64,000 nt of DNA from Geoalkalibacter halelectricus (GTDB lineage Bacteria; Desulfobacterota; Desulfuromonadia; Desulfuromonadales; Geoalkalibacteraceae), in assembly GCF_025263685.1 (NCBI RefSeq), contig NZ_CP092109.1, forward strand, positions 2,109,001-2,173,000. The letters are read 5' to 3'. Positions 35,665-44,980 of this stretch are shown piece after piece; position 1 is the stretch's first letter, and the number at the start of each line of letters is the position of its first letter. Made by a program: the position numbers and the translations under genes. The notes below the pieces were generated by a model, which saw only the letters and a list, made by a program, of their open reading frames with translations, made no database searches and was not told where the DNA came from.

Positions 35665-36642
35665 ATGTTCTTTCCCGAATATCGTGCCCGACGCCTGCGC
35701 CGCGGCGAGAACCTGCGCCGCATGGTGCGTGAAACCCACCTGCGCGTCGACGATCTGATCTATCCCATGTTCAGCGCCTTCGGCACGGATATCCGCAAGG
35801 AAATCGCCTCCATGCCCGGCATTTTCCAGCAGTCCGTCGAGCACATCGTCGCCGAAGCCCGGGAGGTGCACGCCCTGGGCATCCCCGCCGTGATTCTGTT
35901 CGGCATTCCCGAGGCCAAGGACGCCGTGGGGCAGGACGCCTACAGCGATACGGGCATCATCCAGGAAACCATTCGCGCCATCAAGCAGGCGGTGCCCGAA
36001 CTCACCGTGATCACCGACGTGTGCCTGTGCGAATATACCGACCACGGTCACTGCGGGGTGATCAAGGACGGCGACGTGGACAACGACGCCACCTTGCAGC
36101 TGCTCGCCGCCGAAGCCCTTTCCCATGCCCGAGCCGGGGCCGATATGGTGGCGCCCTCGGACATGATGGACGGACGCGTGGCGGCGATCCGCGAGATCCT
36201 CGACGCCAACGGCTTCAGCCACATCCCCATCATGAGCTACGCGGTGAAATACGCCAGCGCCTACTACGGTCCCTTTCGCGACGCGGCCGATTCGACCCCG
36301 CAGTTCGGCGACCGGCGCTCCTACCAGATGGACCCGGCCAACCGCCGCGAGGCCCTGCGCGAGGCGACCCTCGACGTGCAGGAGTGCGCGGATTTTCTCA
36401 TGGTCAAGCCGGCCCTGGCCTATCTCGACATCCTGCGCGACCTGCACGAGCGCTTCGATCTGCCCCTGGTGGCCTACAACGTCTCCGGCGAGTATTCCAT
36501 GGTCAAGGCCGCGGCGCGCCTGGGCTGGGTCGATCATGACCGGGTGATGATGGAGACCCTGGTGGGCATGAAGCGCGCCGGCGCCGATCTCATCATCACC
36601 TATCACGCCAAGGAAGCCGCGCTTCTGCTCAAGGCGCGCTAA
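35665..36642 (+). CDS. hemB: Delta-aminolevulinic acid dehydratase (porphobilinogen synthase)
   Basis: This 325-residue enzyme condenses two 5-aminolevulinates. The Cys-rich metal site [14 protein letters not shown] indicates a zinc-type enzyme. The two Schiff-base lysines are in [15 protein letters not shown] and [17 protein letters not shown] sits five bases before the ATG. It is the last clearly haem-related gene of the operon; the DUF2270 gene starts 8 bp later. Confidence 0.97.
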   Translation: MFFPEYRARRLRRGENLRRMVRETHLRVDDLIYPMFSAFGTDIRKEIASMPGIFQQSVEHIVAEAREVHALGIPAVILFGIPEAKDAVGQDAYSDTGIIQETIRAIKQAVPELTVITDVCLCEYTDHGHCGVIKDGDVDNDATLQLLAAEALSHARAGADMVAPSDMMDGRVAAIREILDANGFSHIPIMSYAVKYASAYYGPFRDAADSTPQFGDRRSYQMDPANRREALREATLDVQECADFLMVKPALAYLDILRDLHERFDLPLVAYNVSGEYSMVKAAARLGWVDHDRVMMETLVGMKRAGADLIITYHAKEAALLLKAR

Positions 36643-36649
36643 GGGCGGC

Positions 36650-37357
36650 ATGGCACTGGATTCCAAGGACGGCGAAAAGCTCAGCCGCGGCGAAACCATC
36701 ACCGCCCTGGTGCATTACTACCGCGCCGAGGTGACGCGCAGCCTCGCCTGGCGCACCCGCCTCGACCGCACCACCAACTGGGCGGTGGGCACCACCGCGG
36801 CGTTTCTGGGCTTCGGCTTTTCCCACCCGGAGATCACCCACGCCTTCTTTCTCTTCGGCATCGCCATCGCCTATATCCTGCTGTTCGTCGAGGCGCGCCG
36901 CTATCGCTTCTACGACGCCTATGAATACCGGGTGCGGCTGCTCAACCAGAACTTCATCTACGGCGTGCTCAACAGTCGCCTGCGCCTGGAAGAGGGCTCC
37001 TTCTGGCTGGCCGAGCTGGCCTCGGACCTGCGCTATCCGCAGTACAAGATGCCGCGCGTCTACGCCCTGGGGCGGCGCATCTACTCCAACTACATCTACC
37101 TGTTTCTGGTGCTCATCGCCGGCTGGCTGTTCAAGATCAAGCTGCATCCGGTGAGCGCCGAGAGCTGGGAGCACTATCTGCGCCAGGCGGCCCTGGGCAT
37201 GATTCCGGGCTGGTGCGTGCTGCTGTTCATCCTGGTGTTTTTCCTGCACCTGCTGGTGTTTCTCGCCATCGGCCGGCGCAAGCGCGGCGGCCGTGATGTG
37301 TTCTTCGGCTCCCAACAGGCGGAAAAGAAAAAAAGAAATGATCTCGAAGAAACCTGA
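36650..37357 (+). CDS. DUF2270 family membrane protein
   Basis: A 235-residue protein with four predicted transmembrane helices in two pairs (about residues 45-85 and 140-205), an amphipathic RYRFYDAYEYRVRLLNQNF segment between them, and a basic C-terminal tail. The opening ALVHYYRAEVTRSLAWRTRLDRTTNWAV is characteristic of DUF2270. The function is unknown. It is the downstream neighbour of hemB, probably co-transcribed. Confidence 0.82.
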   Translation: MALDSKDGEKLSRGETITALVHYYRAEVTRSLAWRTRLDRTTNWAVGTTAAFLGFGFSHPEITHAFFLFGIAIAYILLFVEARRYRFYDAYEYRVRLLNQNFIYGVLNSRLRLEEGSFWLAELASDLRYPQYKMPRVYALGRRIYSNYIYLFLVLIAGWLFKIKLHPVSAESWEHYLRQAALGMIPGWCVLLFILVFFLHLLVFLAIGRRKRGGRDVFFGSQQAEKKKRNDLEET

Positions 37358-37382
37358 ATCCCTTCCCGAGCGGTCGTCCCTG

Positions 37383-38672
37383 ATGCCTGAATTCCACCAA
37401 GACACCCTGGCCAACGGCCTGCGGGTGATCACCGTGCCCATGCCCCATCTGCATGCCGCCGAGATGATGTTCTTTTTTCACGTCGGCAGCCGCCATGAAG
37501 CGCCCGAGGTGGCCGGGGTGTCTCACTTTCTCGAGCACATGGTGTTTCGAGGCAACCGCGACTATCCCACCGGTCCGGATCTGGAGCGCGCCTTCGAGGC
37601 CATCGGCGGTTACGTCAACGCCGCCACCGACATTGAGACCACCTGCTATCACTCGCGCCTGCATCCCGCGCATCTTGACAAGGCGACGGAACTTTTCGCC
37701 TCCATGCTGCTTTATCCCCTGCTGCGTGATCTGGACACCGAGCGGCGGGTGATTCTCGAAGAGGCCCTGGAGGATCTCAACGAGCACGGCGAGGAGATCA
37801 ACCCCGACACCCTGTGCGCGCGGCTGCTGTGGCCCGATCATCCCCTCGGGCGCCCGCCCATCGGCAGCCGCGAGAGCATCGAGGCCATGCGGCGCGAGGA
37901 TCTGGAGGCGCACCGGGCGCGCTATTACACGCCGCGCAATCTGGTAGCGGTGGTGGCCGGGCGAGTCGAACACGCGGATTTCGTCGCCGCCGTGGAGCGG
38001 CATTTCGGTCGTTGGCAGGGCGACTGCGCGCCGCCGCCGCTGCCCTTCGAGGCCGCCGGTGTGCGCCCCGGGCCACACAGCCGCTGGGTGCGCGACAGCG
38101 GTTCGCAGGTGTCTCTGCAACTGGCGTTTCGCGCACCGGGGCGTGGCGACGCGGGCAGCCTGGCGCTGCGCGTCTTGCGGCGGGTGTTGTCGGGAGGGGG
38201 CAGCGCGCGATTGATGCTGCGCTTGCGCGAGGAGTTGGGATTGACCTACGGGGTCGAGGCGCAGCTGATGCAGACGGCGGAAACCGGCGCTCTGGCCATC
38301 GATTTGTCCCTGGCGCCGGAGAGCCTGGAGCGCGCCGTCGCCGAGGTGTTGCGCCTGCTTGATGATTTGTGCGCCGTGCCGGTGCCCGAGGAGGAACTGG
38401 CGGGGGTGGTGCGCGCGTTTCTCTATGAACTCGAATTCAGTTGTGATTTCACCGAGGAACTGGCGGCGCGCTATGGCTGGGGCGCAACCGTCGGCAACCT
38501 GCGCACCCTGGAGCGCGAACGGCGCGAGGTCGCCGCGCTGACGCCGGAAGTGCTCCTGCAAACGGCGCGCGCCATCTTTCGCCCCGAGGCCCTGTGCCTG
38601 GCCGTGGTCGGACCCTGGAGCGAGGACCTCAAACGCCGGGTGACGCGCCTGCTCAAGGGTTTTCGTTCCTAG
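37383..38672 (+). CDS. M16-family zinc metallopeptidase
   Basis: A 429-residue inverzincin-type peptidase. The zinc motif HFLEH is at about residue 47, with the downstream Glu in the LEEALEDLNEH helix, and the C-terminal half repeats the fold without the zinc site. NGLRVITVPMPHLHA is the typical opening. The start was set at 37,383; an in-frame ATG at 37,338, inside the DUF2270 gene, is an alternative. There is no signal peptide, so it is cytosolic. The gene converges on and overlaps the LapA gene by 20 bp. Confidence 0.9.
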   Translation: MPEFHQDTLANGLRVITVPMPHLHAAEMMFFFHVGSRHEAPEVAGVSHFLEHMVFRGNRDYPTGPDLERAFEAIGGYVNAATDIETTCYHSRLHPAHLDKATELFASMLLYPLLRDLDTERRVILEEALEDLNEHGEEINPDTLCARLLWPDHPLGRPPIGSRESIEAMRREDLEAHRARYYTPRNLVAVVAGRVEHADFVAAVERHFGRWQGDCAPPPLPFEAAGVRPGPHSRWVRDSGSQVSLQLAFRAPGRGDAGSLALRVLRRVLSGGGSARLMLRLREELGLTYGVEAQLMQTAETGALAIDLSLAPESLERAVAEVLRLLDDLCAVPVPEEELAGVVRAFLYELEFSCDFTEELAARYGWGATVGNLRTLERERREVAALTPEVLLQTARAIFRPEALCLAVVGPWSEDLKRRVTRLLKGFRS

Positions 38673-38979
38673 GCGGCGCCTCGGCCTCCGGAGCCTGCGG
38701 CTGCGCCGTCGCGGGCGGGGTAGGGGAAGCGGGCTTGGTGCCCTTGGCCTTTTTCTCCTTGGTCTTCTTCTCTTTGGGCGGGGATTTTCTGCGGGTCAGC
38801 ACCACCACCAGGGCGCCGAGAACAAAGCCCAGTCCCAGAGCGATGAACAGCAGCCCCGCCAGGGAAAATTCGAAGTTCACAACCAGCAGATCCATTTCCA
38901 CCGGCTCGATGTTCTGCACGACCACGATCAGCAGCAAGAACGCCAGGATCGCGGCGGCGATGATTTTACCCCGATTCAT
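38653..38979 (-). CDS. LapA (DUF1049) family membrane protein
   Basis: A 108-residue protein with two transmembrane helices (residues 5-23 and 38-60) separated by QNIEPVEMDLLVVNF, the typical LapA/YciS spacing, and a long Lys/Pro/Ala-rich cytoplasmic tail. In E. coli LapA acts with LapB in lipopolysaccharide assembly control; that role is inferred here. The gene overlaps the HIT gene by 4 bp. Confidence 0.85.
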   Translation of the reverse strand: MNRGKIIAAAILAFLLLIVVVQNIEPVEMDLLVVNFEFSLAGLLFIALGLGFVLGALVVVLTRRKSPPKEKKTKEKKAKGTKPASPTPPATAQPQAPEAEAPPRNENP

Positions 38980-39425
38980 GTCCGATCCTCCCCTTCCTCA
39001 TCTTCGTTGACCAGCTCCGCCCCCTCGCCCAGCACCAGCCCCACCTTCAGCAGCATGGCCGCCAGCTCCTTCGGCGTGTAGGGCCGCGCCGGGGCCTTGC
39101 CCCACACCGGCGCCGGCCAGGCCGGATCGTCGTGGTAGCGCACGATGTGATGCACATGCAGTTGCGGCACCAGGTTGCCCAGGGCCGCGACGTTGATCTT
39201 GTCGGCCGCGAACACCTCGCTGAGGCGCCGGGCGAGAAAGGTCGATTCCTGTAAAAAGGCCGCCTGGTCGGCCTCGTCGAGTTCAAAGATCTCACGGATG
39301 TCCTCACGCCGCGGCACCAGAATGAACCAGGGGTAGGCCGCATCGTTCATGAGCAGCAGCCGGCACAGGGGAAAATCGCCGAGCATGATGGTGTCGGCTT
39401 CGAGCTGGGGATGGAGTGTGAACAT
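38976..39425 (-). CDS. HIT-family nucleotide-binding protein
   Basis: A 149-residue histidine-triad protein. The triad region reads QLHVHHIVRYHDD, with the first His pair conserved and the third position slightly displaced, a pattern seen in the branch annotated as HIT-domain hydrolases (diadenosine-polyphosphate type). AAAGGA lies upstream of the ATG. The substrate is uncertain. Confidence 0.85.
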   Translation of the reverse strand: MFTLHPQLEADTIMLGDFPLCRLLLMNDAAYPWFILVPRREDIREIFELDEADQAAFLQESTFLARRLSEVFAADKINVAALGNLVPQLHVHHIVRYHDDPAWPAPVWGKAPARPYTPKELAAMLLKVGLVLGEGAELVNEDEEGEDRT

Positions 39426-39436
39426 GGAAAAATCCT

Positions 39437-39692
39437 TTGGAGAAAAATGCGTTCTTACCGCTGAGAACGCCGAGATCGCGGAGATAAGAAGAATTTTAAA
39501 GGTTTAGAACTGCTTTGTTCTGCCTGTCTCTGTGCCCTCGGCGCTCTCCGCGGTGAAAAAAGTATTGGAGAAAAGAGCGTTCTTACCGCTGAGAACGCCG
39601 AGATCGCGGAGATAAGAAGAATTTTAAAGGTTTAGAACTGCTTTGTTCTGCCTGTCTCTGCGCTCTCTGCGCTCTCTGCGGTGAAAAAGGTT
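39437..39692. repeat. Two tandem copies of a 128-bp hairpin repeat
   Basis: Units begin at 39,437 and 39,565 (TTGGAGAAAA) and are nearly identical for about 100 bp. Each unit is an imperfect inverted repeat: TTACCGCTGAGAACGCCGAG near its start pairs with CTCGGCGCTCTCCGCGGTG near its end. A diverged single copy lies at 11,548-11,640. The array fills the 274-bp space between the HIT gene and the sigma-54 regulator gene. No protein is encoded. Confidence 0.85.
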
Positions 39693-39699
39693 ACAAGTT

Positions 39700-42519
39700 T
39701 CACGAAACCCGAATCGTCTTGTAGAGAAAATTCTTGAAGCGAAAGAAAGTCTTTTTTTCCTCCGCGTCGCTGCTCTTGGGGTCGCAGGCGCGCAATGCCA
39801 CCGCCAGCTTGGGCATGGTGGCGGCGCCTTCGCCGCGTGCCCGCTCGATGACCGCGAGCACCGCTTCGCGCGTCAGGCGGCTGCGCGAATAGGGTTGGTA
39901 GACGGCTTCCCAGAAATCCTTGCGTCCGGCGCGGATGTCGGCGAACACCTCATCGGCCAGGGCGTCGGCGAGTTTCTCGGCGCGATGCCCGGCCGAGGAG
40001 CGTTGCGTGGGCGGCAGCACGGCGCGAATGTCCTCGGCGGTGAGGGTGGCGCCGCGGCGAAAAATCAGGGCGCGCAGCAGGATGCTGCGTAGCTCGCGAA
40101 TGTTGCCGCTGTAGTGGTGGTTGGTGAGGGCCTCGCGCGCGCCGCGGCTCAGGGTGGGTAGATCGGCGTCGGTCTCCTCGGGCTTTTTGTAGATCCGGAA
40201 CAGCTGGCCGAGAAAGTGCACGGCCAGATCGGCGATGTCCTCGCGGCGGTCGTTGAGGGAGGGCACCTCGATGGTCAGCTCGGTGAGGCGATGATAGAGA
40301 TCCTCGCGAAACAGACCCTCGTCGATCAGCCGGCGCAGATTCTTGTTGGTGGCCGCCACCAGCAGCACGCGCGCGTAGCGGGTGAGGTTCTCGCCCAGGC
40401 GCACGATGCCGCCGTTGTCGAGAAAGCGCAGCAGCTGCACCTGGGTCTTGGGGTCGGCATCGCCGATTTCGTCGAGAAACACCACCCCGCCGTGGGCCTC
40501 CTCGAGAATGCCCTGGCGGTCGGCGTTGGCGCCGGTGAAGGCGCCGCGCTTGTGGCCGAAGAGTTCCGAATAGGTCAGCTCACCGCTGTAGGCGGCGATG
40601 TTGGTCTTTTTCAGGGGCAGCTCCAGGCCCGGGCGGATCTTTTCCTTGTAGATCTCGTTGAGGCGCGAGTAGATGTTGTTGAAGACAAACTCCTTGCCGC
40701 TGCCGGTCTCCCCGGTGATGAAGATGGAGGGCAGGCCCAGGGTGGCCTCCTGAATGCTGCTCTGATTCCAGAAGGCGATGCGGTTGGCCAGGGGCGGGGT
40801 GATCTTCTGGATGAACTCGACCACCTCCATGGCCTTGGGCGAATTGCCGATGATGTTGCCCAGCTTGTAGGAGGAGACCTTGGGGTCCTTGTAGCCGACG
40901 TCGGAGCGCAGGCGGTTGACCTCGGTGGTCAGTTTCTCGATGCGGCGCTGATCGGCCACATGACGCGAAATCATGCGCTCGATGATCATCAGGATGCGCT
41001 GATGCTCGTCGGTAAAATGATGCGGCTTGAGGCTGTCGAGGCAGATGACGGCGATAACCTCGCCCTCGCAGACCACCGGCACGGCCAGCTCGCTGCGGAT
41101 CGTTTCGGTGATCTCGCGGTAAAAGCCCCCGGAGGCTTTCTCCTCCACCGTGTCCTCCACCAGGTGCGCACGGCCGGTGGCGGCGACGTAGCCGGTGAGA
41201 CTGCGCTCCTCGGGCGGCAGATCGTAGGCGCCGATGCGGATGGGCGGAATGTTCTTCTTGAGCCATTCCTTGCTCTTGGCGCCGATCAGGCGCCCCTCGC
41301 CGTCCTCCACCACCAGCCACTTGCGATCGTCGATCTGCTCGACCAGGGCGATGCTGCCGGTGTCGGCGCCGATGATCTCCGTGGCCTTGGAGAGCACCCG
41401 GTTGAGAAAAGGCTGCAAGCCGCTGAAGCGCGCCTGGAGCAGGTCGTTGATCTCGGCCAGCACCTGAATCTCCATGTGCTGGCCGCCGATTTCCTCGATG
41501 GCGCGTTGGGCCATCTCCGCATGGGCTTCGAGCAGCCCCCGCTCGAAGTCGCTGAACTGGTATTCCTCGCGGGTATAGTAATTGACCAGACAGATCACCC
41601 GGCGGGTGCGCGGTTCGAAGCGCGGCACCAGATACAGGGACTTCAGCCCCAGCTCCTCGGTGATGTAGCGCTTTTGCAGGGTCTCGGATTCCAGGTCGCT
41701 GAAATAGGTCGGGGAAAGCAGCAGGTCGTCGGTGATCACCCCGGTCGCGTCGATGTAGCGCGCCAGCAGCGAGCGGCCCGGCCCCAGGCTCACCAGCTTG
41801 TCGTCCTCGTAAAGGCGCTTGGCCTCCTTTTCCTTGGAATAGGAAGCCAGGATCTGCAGGCCCGGTTCATCGCGGCCGCTCGCGGGCGCCGGCACCAGCA
41901 CCGAGGCCAGGGCCAGCTTGTCGATGAGCCGCACCGCCGACTTCATCATATACAGGGCGGCCTCGCGTTTTTTGGCCTGGTCCACCAGGCGCGCCAGCAC
42001 GATCTGTTGGTGATATTTGCGCGCCTGGTCGATCAGAGCGATGACTTCGGCGAGAAAGGATTTGGTCTGCTGGCGCTGGGCCGCGTCGGGAACCTGCCCC
42101 AGGCGGCCGCTGTCGATGCACAGCACGCCCAGGGAGCGGCCGTTGTGCAACAGCGGCGTGAGATAGCTCGAGACGATGTTGAATTTTTCCGCCAGTTCGC
42201 GGGCATAGGTGCTGGAGTAAGCGGCGACATCCTCAAGGACCAGTTCCTCCTGGGTCATGTACACCCGCGACACGGCAAAGGCGGCACTGGTGATCGGGAA
42301 GGTCTTGCGCCGGATCAGATCGGCGAAGGGCCCCGAGGCGGCGGCGCAGGTGAGCGAGCCGCTGGTCAGATCCTCCAGGTAGATGCGACAGCGCGACTGC
42401 TGGGTGAGCACGCTCATCGCCTCCACCAGCACGTGCAGGATATCCTCGAGATTCTCCTTGCCGTAGCTGCGGATTTTGGCCGACAGGGCGGCGATGCGCG
42501 AGGGGTGCAGGGCGCTCAT
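39700..42519 (-). CDS. GAF-domain sigma-54-interacting regulator lacking a Fis helix-turn-helix
   Basis: A 939-residue protein. The N-terminal 540 residues hold several GAF-like sensor domains (one with LTCAAASGPFADLIRRKTFP, a later one with GADTGSIALVEQ and SLTGYVAATGRAHLVEDT). A sigma-54 AAA+ domain follows (Walker A GETGSGKEF, HKRGAFTGAN, GGVVFLDEIGD, R-finger region YSGNIRELRSILLRAL). The C-terminal 100 residues are charged and end in FRFKNFLYKTIRVS, with no recognisable Fis-type DNA-binding helix pair. It may act through a partner or bind DNA with another fold. It is divergent from the GGDEF/EAL gene. Confidence 0.88.
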   Translation of the reverse strand: MSALHPSRIAALSAKIRSYGKENLEDILHVLVEAMSVLTQQSRCRIYLEDLTSGSLTCAAASGPFADLIRRKTFPITSAAFAVSRVYMTQEELVLEDVAAYSSTYARELAEKFNIVSSYLTPLLHNGRSLGVLCIDSGRLGQVPDAAQRQQTKSFLAEVIALIDQARKYHQQIVLARLVDQAKKREAALYMMKSAVRLIDKLALASVLVPAPASGRDEPGLQILASYSKEKEAKRLYEDDKLVSLGPGRSLLARYIDATGVITDDLLLSPTYFSDLESETLQKRYITEELGLKSLYLVPRFEPRTRRVICLVNYYTREEYQFSDFERGLLEAHAEMAQRAIEEIGGQHMEIQVLAEINDLLQARFSGLQPFLNRVLSKATEIIGADTGSIALVEQIDDRKWLVVEDGEGRLIGAKSKEWLKKNIPPIRIGAYDLPPEERSLTGYVAATGRAHLVEDTVEEKASGGFYREITETIRSELAVPVVCEGEVIAVICLDSLKPHHFTDEHQRILMIIERMISRHVADQRRIEKLTTEVNRLRSDVGYKDPKVSSYKLGNIIGNSPKAMEVVEFIQKITPPLANRIAFWNQSSIQEATLGLPSIFITGETGSGKEFVFNNIYSRLNEIYKEKIRPGLELPLKKTNIAAYSGELTYSELFGHKRGAFTGANADRQGILEEAHGGVVFLDEIGDADPKTQVQLLRFLDNGGIVRLGENLTRYARVLLVAATNKNLRRLIDEGLFREDLYHRLTELTIEVPSLNDRREDIADLAVHFLGQLFRIYKKPEETDADLPTLSRGAREALTNHHYSGNIRELRSILLRALIFRRGATLTAEDIRAVLPPTQRSSAGHRAEKLADALADEVFADIRAGRKDFWEAVYQPYSRSRLTREAVLAVIERARGEGAATMPKLAVALRACDPKSSDAEEKKTFFRFKNFLYKTIRVS

Positions 42520-42719
42520 GGGGAAACTCTCCGGAAAAAGGGTGTCAAGATTCTAGGCCTTGCGCCCTTATTTGTAAAGCGCCTGTGCCGCGCCATCGGC
42601 GTCCCCGCCGGGGTGCCTGCGGGGATGAAAATGTGGTTGTGAAAAAAATTTATCCTTGCTTCCTTGGTGTTGTGAAATTAAAGTGTATTAGTGATTGGGG
42701 TTGAGAGGGAGGGTTTCGC

Positions 42720-44846
42720 GTGCACGTGGAGTTGAATACCGCGTCGGAAAATTTTCATGACGTCATCCTGCTGGTGGAGGATGCCCACGGCTTTGCCCGC
42801 ATTGTCGAGCGGGTTCTGCGGCGCACCGGCTACGGCGTCGAGTTGGTGGCCACCGGCCAGGAGGCCCTTGCCTGGCTGCAAAATCATACCCCCCTGCTGC
42901 TGTTGCTCGATTTCAACCTGCCCGACATGACCGGCCGCGACATCGTGGCGCATCTGCACGAGAGCGCGCGCCGGGTGCCGTTCATCATCATCACCGGCAA
43001 CGGCGACGAGCGCGTCGCCGTGGAGATGATGAAGCTCGGCGCTCTGGACTACCTCATCAAAGATGAGAGCTTTCTCGCCCTGCTGCCCACCGTCGTCGCC
43101 CAGGCCTGCGAGCGGGTCGAGACCGAGCGGCGCCTGGCGGTCGCCGAAAAAAAGCTCGGCGAGAACGAGGAATACCTGCGGCGGCTCTCGCGGGCCATCG
43201 AGCAGAGCCCCAGCGTGCTGGTGATCACCGACGCCCATGGCTTGATCGAGTACGTCAATCCGGCCTTTACCCGCGTGACCGGCTTTGCGGCCGAGGAGGT
43301 GCTGGGCAAATCCCCGGCGCTGCTCAGCTCCAACAGCCAGCAGGAGAGTTTTTACCGGGAGATGTGGGAAACCATCCGCGCGGGCCAGGAATGGCGCGGT
43401 GAGTTCTTCAACTGCCGCAAGAACGGCGAATGCTACTGGGAGCGCGCCACCATCTCGCCGGTCAAGGACGCCCAGGGCCGCGTCACCCACTTTCTCAAGG
43501 TCGCCGAGGACGTCACCGCGCGCAAGAGCGCCGACGAGAAAATCCATAGCCTCACCTACTACGACTCCCTCACCGGGTTGCCCAACCAGATTTTATTTCG
43601 CGACCGTCTCGGCCAGGCCCTGGCCCGCGCCCAGCGCAGCGGCGAGAAAGTAGCGGTGGCGGTGGTCGATCTCGATCAGTTTCAGCGCATCAACAACGCC
43701 TTCGCCCACGGCTTCGGCGACAAGGTGCTCAAGGAAACCGCGCGGCGCCTGAGCACCACGGTGCGCTCAGAGGACAGCGTGGCGCGCTTTTGGGGCGACA
43801 GCTTTCTGGTGAGCCTGCCGCAGTTGCAGGGCGAGCAGGATGCCGCGCGCGTGGCCCTCAAGATTCTCGAAGCCCTCACCCCGGCCTTTCGCATCGATCA
43901 GCGCGAGATCTATCTCACCGCCAGCCTCGGTCTGGCGCTCTTTCCCCATGACGGCACCAGTGTCGAGATCCTGCTGAAAAACGCCGAAACCGCCCTGGGG
44001 CGCAGCAAGGAGATGGGACCCAACAGCTTTCAGCTCTACAGCCCGAGCATGAACCAGCGCGCCACGGAGAACCTGATGCTGCAGGGCGATCTGCGCCGCG
44101 CCCTCAAGCGCGAGGAGTTCGTGCTCTATTACCAGCCCCAGTTCGATACCCGCAACCGGCGCCTGGTCGGCGCCGAGGCCCTGGTGCGCTGGCAGCACCC
44201 GGTGCTCGGCCTGCTCGGGCCCGACCGCTTCATCGGCCTGGCCGAGGAAAGCAACCTGATCTGCCCCCTGGGAGCCTGGGTCATCCGCGAGGGCTGTCGC
44301 CAGTTGCGCGCCTGGCTCGACGCCGGGGTGGAGGATTTCAACCTCTCCATCAACCTCTCGCCGCGGCAGTTCCACGGCACCGACTGTCTGGCGGACATAG
44401 AGGCCGCGGCCTGGGACCAGGGCATTCTTCCCGAACGGCTGACCTTCGAGATCACCGAAAGCCTGATCATGAAGAACACCGGCGAGGTCGAGCGGATCCT
44501 GGCGCGCATGAAAGAGCGCGGCTATCAACTCGCCCTCGACGATTTCGGCACCGGCTACTCCTCCCTGAGCTATTTGCAGAAATTTCCCTTCGATCTCATC
44601 AAGATCGACAAGAGCTTCGTCATGGACTGCGAGAAAAACCCCCAGAACGCCGCCATCTGTCGCACCATCATCGCCATGGCGCACAGCCTCGACCTGCGGG
44701 TGCTGGCCGAGGGCGTGGAAAAAGAAGCGCACCATCAATTCCTGCAGCACAACAGCTGCGACCAGATGCAGGGCTATCTGTTCAGCCCGCCCGTGCCGCC
44801 GGAAACCTTCCAGGGCCAGTGGCTCGCGAACCCGGCACCCGCCTGA
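42720..44846 (+). CDS. Receiver-PAS-GGDEF-EAL protein, probable c-di-GMP phosphodiesterase
   Basis: A 708-residue cytosolic protein starting at a GTG with AGGGAGGG six bases upstream. Domains: receiver (residues 15-130, phospho-acceptor in LLLLDFNLPDMTG), PAS (about 155-275, AIEQSPSVLVITDAHGLIEYVN), GGDEF (about 280-435) and EAL (about 450-700). The GGDEF signature is degenerate, RFWGDSF in place of RxGGDEF, so cyclase activity is unlikely. The EAL site is intact (GAEALVRWQHP, DDFGTGYSSLSYL, KIDKSFV), pointing to c-di-GMP hydrolysis with the GGDEF half as a regulatory GTP site. The receiver implies control by a kinase, possibly the hybrid kinase downstream. Confidence 0.92.
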   Translation: MHVELNTASENFHDVILLVEDAHGFARIVERVLRRTGYGVELVATGQEALAWLQNHTPLLLLLDFNLPDMTGRDIVAHLHESARRVPFIIITGNGDERVAVEMMKLGALDYLIKDESFLALLPTVVAQACERVETERRLAVAEKKLGENEEYLRRLSRAIEQSPSVLVITDAHGLIEYVNPAFTRVTGFAAEEVLGKSPALLSSNSQQESFYREMWETIRAGQEWRGEFFNCRKNGECYWERATISPVKDAQGRVTHFLKVAEDVTARKSADEKIHSLTYYDSLTGLPNQILFRDRLGQALARAQRSGEKVAVAVVDLDQFQRINNAFAHGFGDKVLKETARRLSTTVRSEDSVARFWGDSFLVSLPQLQGEQDAARVALKILEALTPAFRIDQREIYLTASLGLALFPHDGTSVEILLKNAETALGRSKEMGPNSFQLYSPSMNQRATENLMLQGDLRRALKREEFVLYYQPQFDTRNRRLVGAEALVRWQHPVLGLLGPDRFIGLAEESNLICPLGAWVIREGCRQLRAWLDAGVEDFNLSINLSPRQFHGTDCLADIEAAAWDQGILPERLTFEITESLIMKNTGEVERILARMKERGYQLALDDFGTGYSSLSYLQKFPFDLIKIDKSFVMDCEKNPQNAAICRTIIAMAHSLDLRVLAEGVEKEAHHQFLQHNSCDQMQGYLFSPPVPPETFQGQWLANPAPA

Positions 44847-44980
44847 GCCCCGGCGCGCCGACCCGGCCGAAAAAAACACCCCACCCTGCCTTCCCCGAAG
44901 AATGACTTTTCGCGTAAGATGTTTTTTCGGGGCCGTCGGCTCCGGGCCGTCGCGCCTCACCTTTTTGTCTCGGACGCTAA

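Noticed and set aside
39437-39692. Possible CRISPR array
   Set aside because: There are only two 128-bp units with no unique spacers and each is an inverted repeat; it is a tandem duplication. No cas gene or other array is seen.
40216-42642. An 808-residue plus-strand frame opposite the GAF/sigma-54 regulator
   Set aside because: The minus strand carries the recognisable AAA+ motifs; the plus frame is low-complexity shadow sequence.
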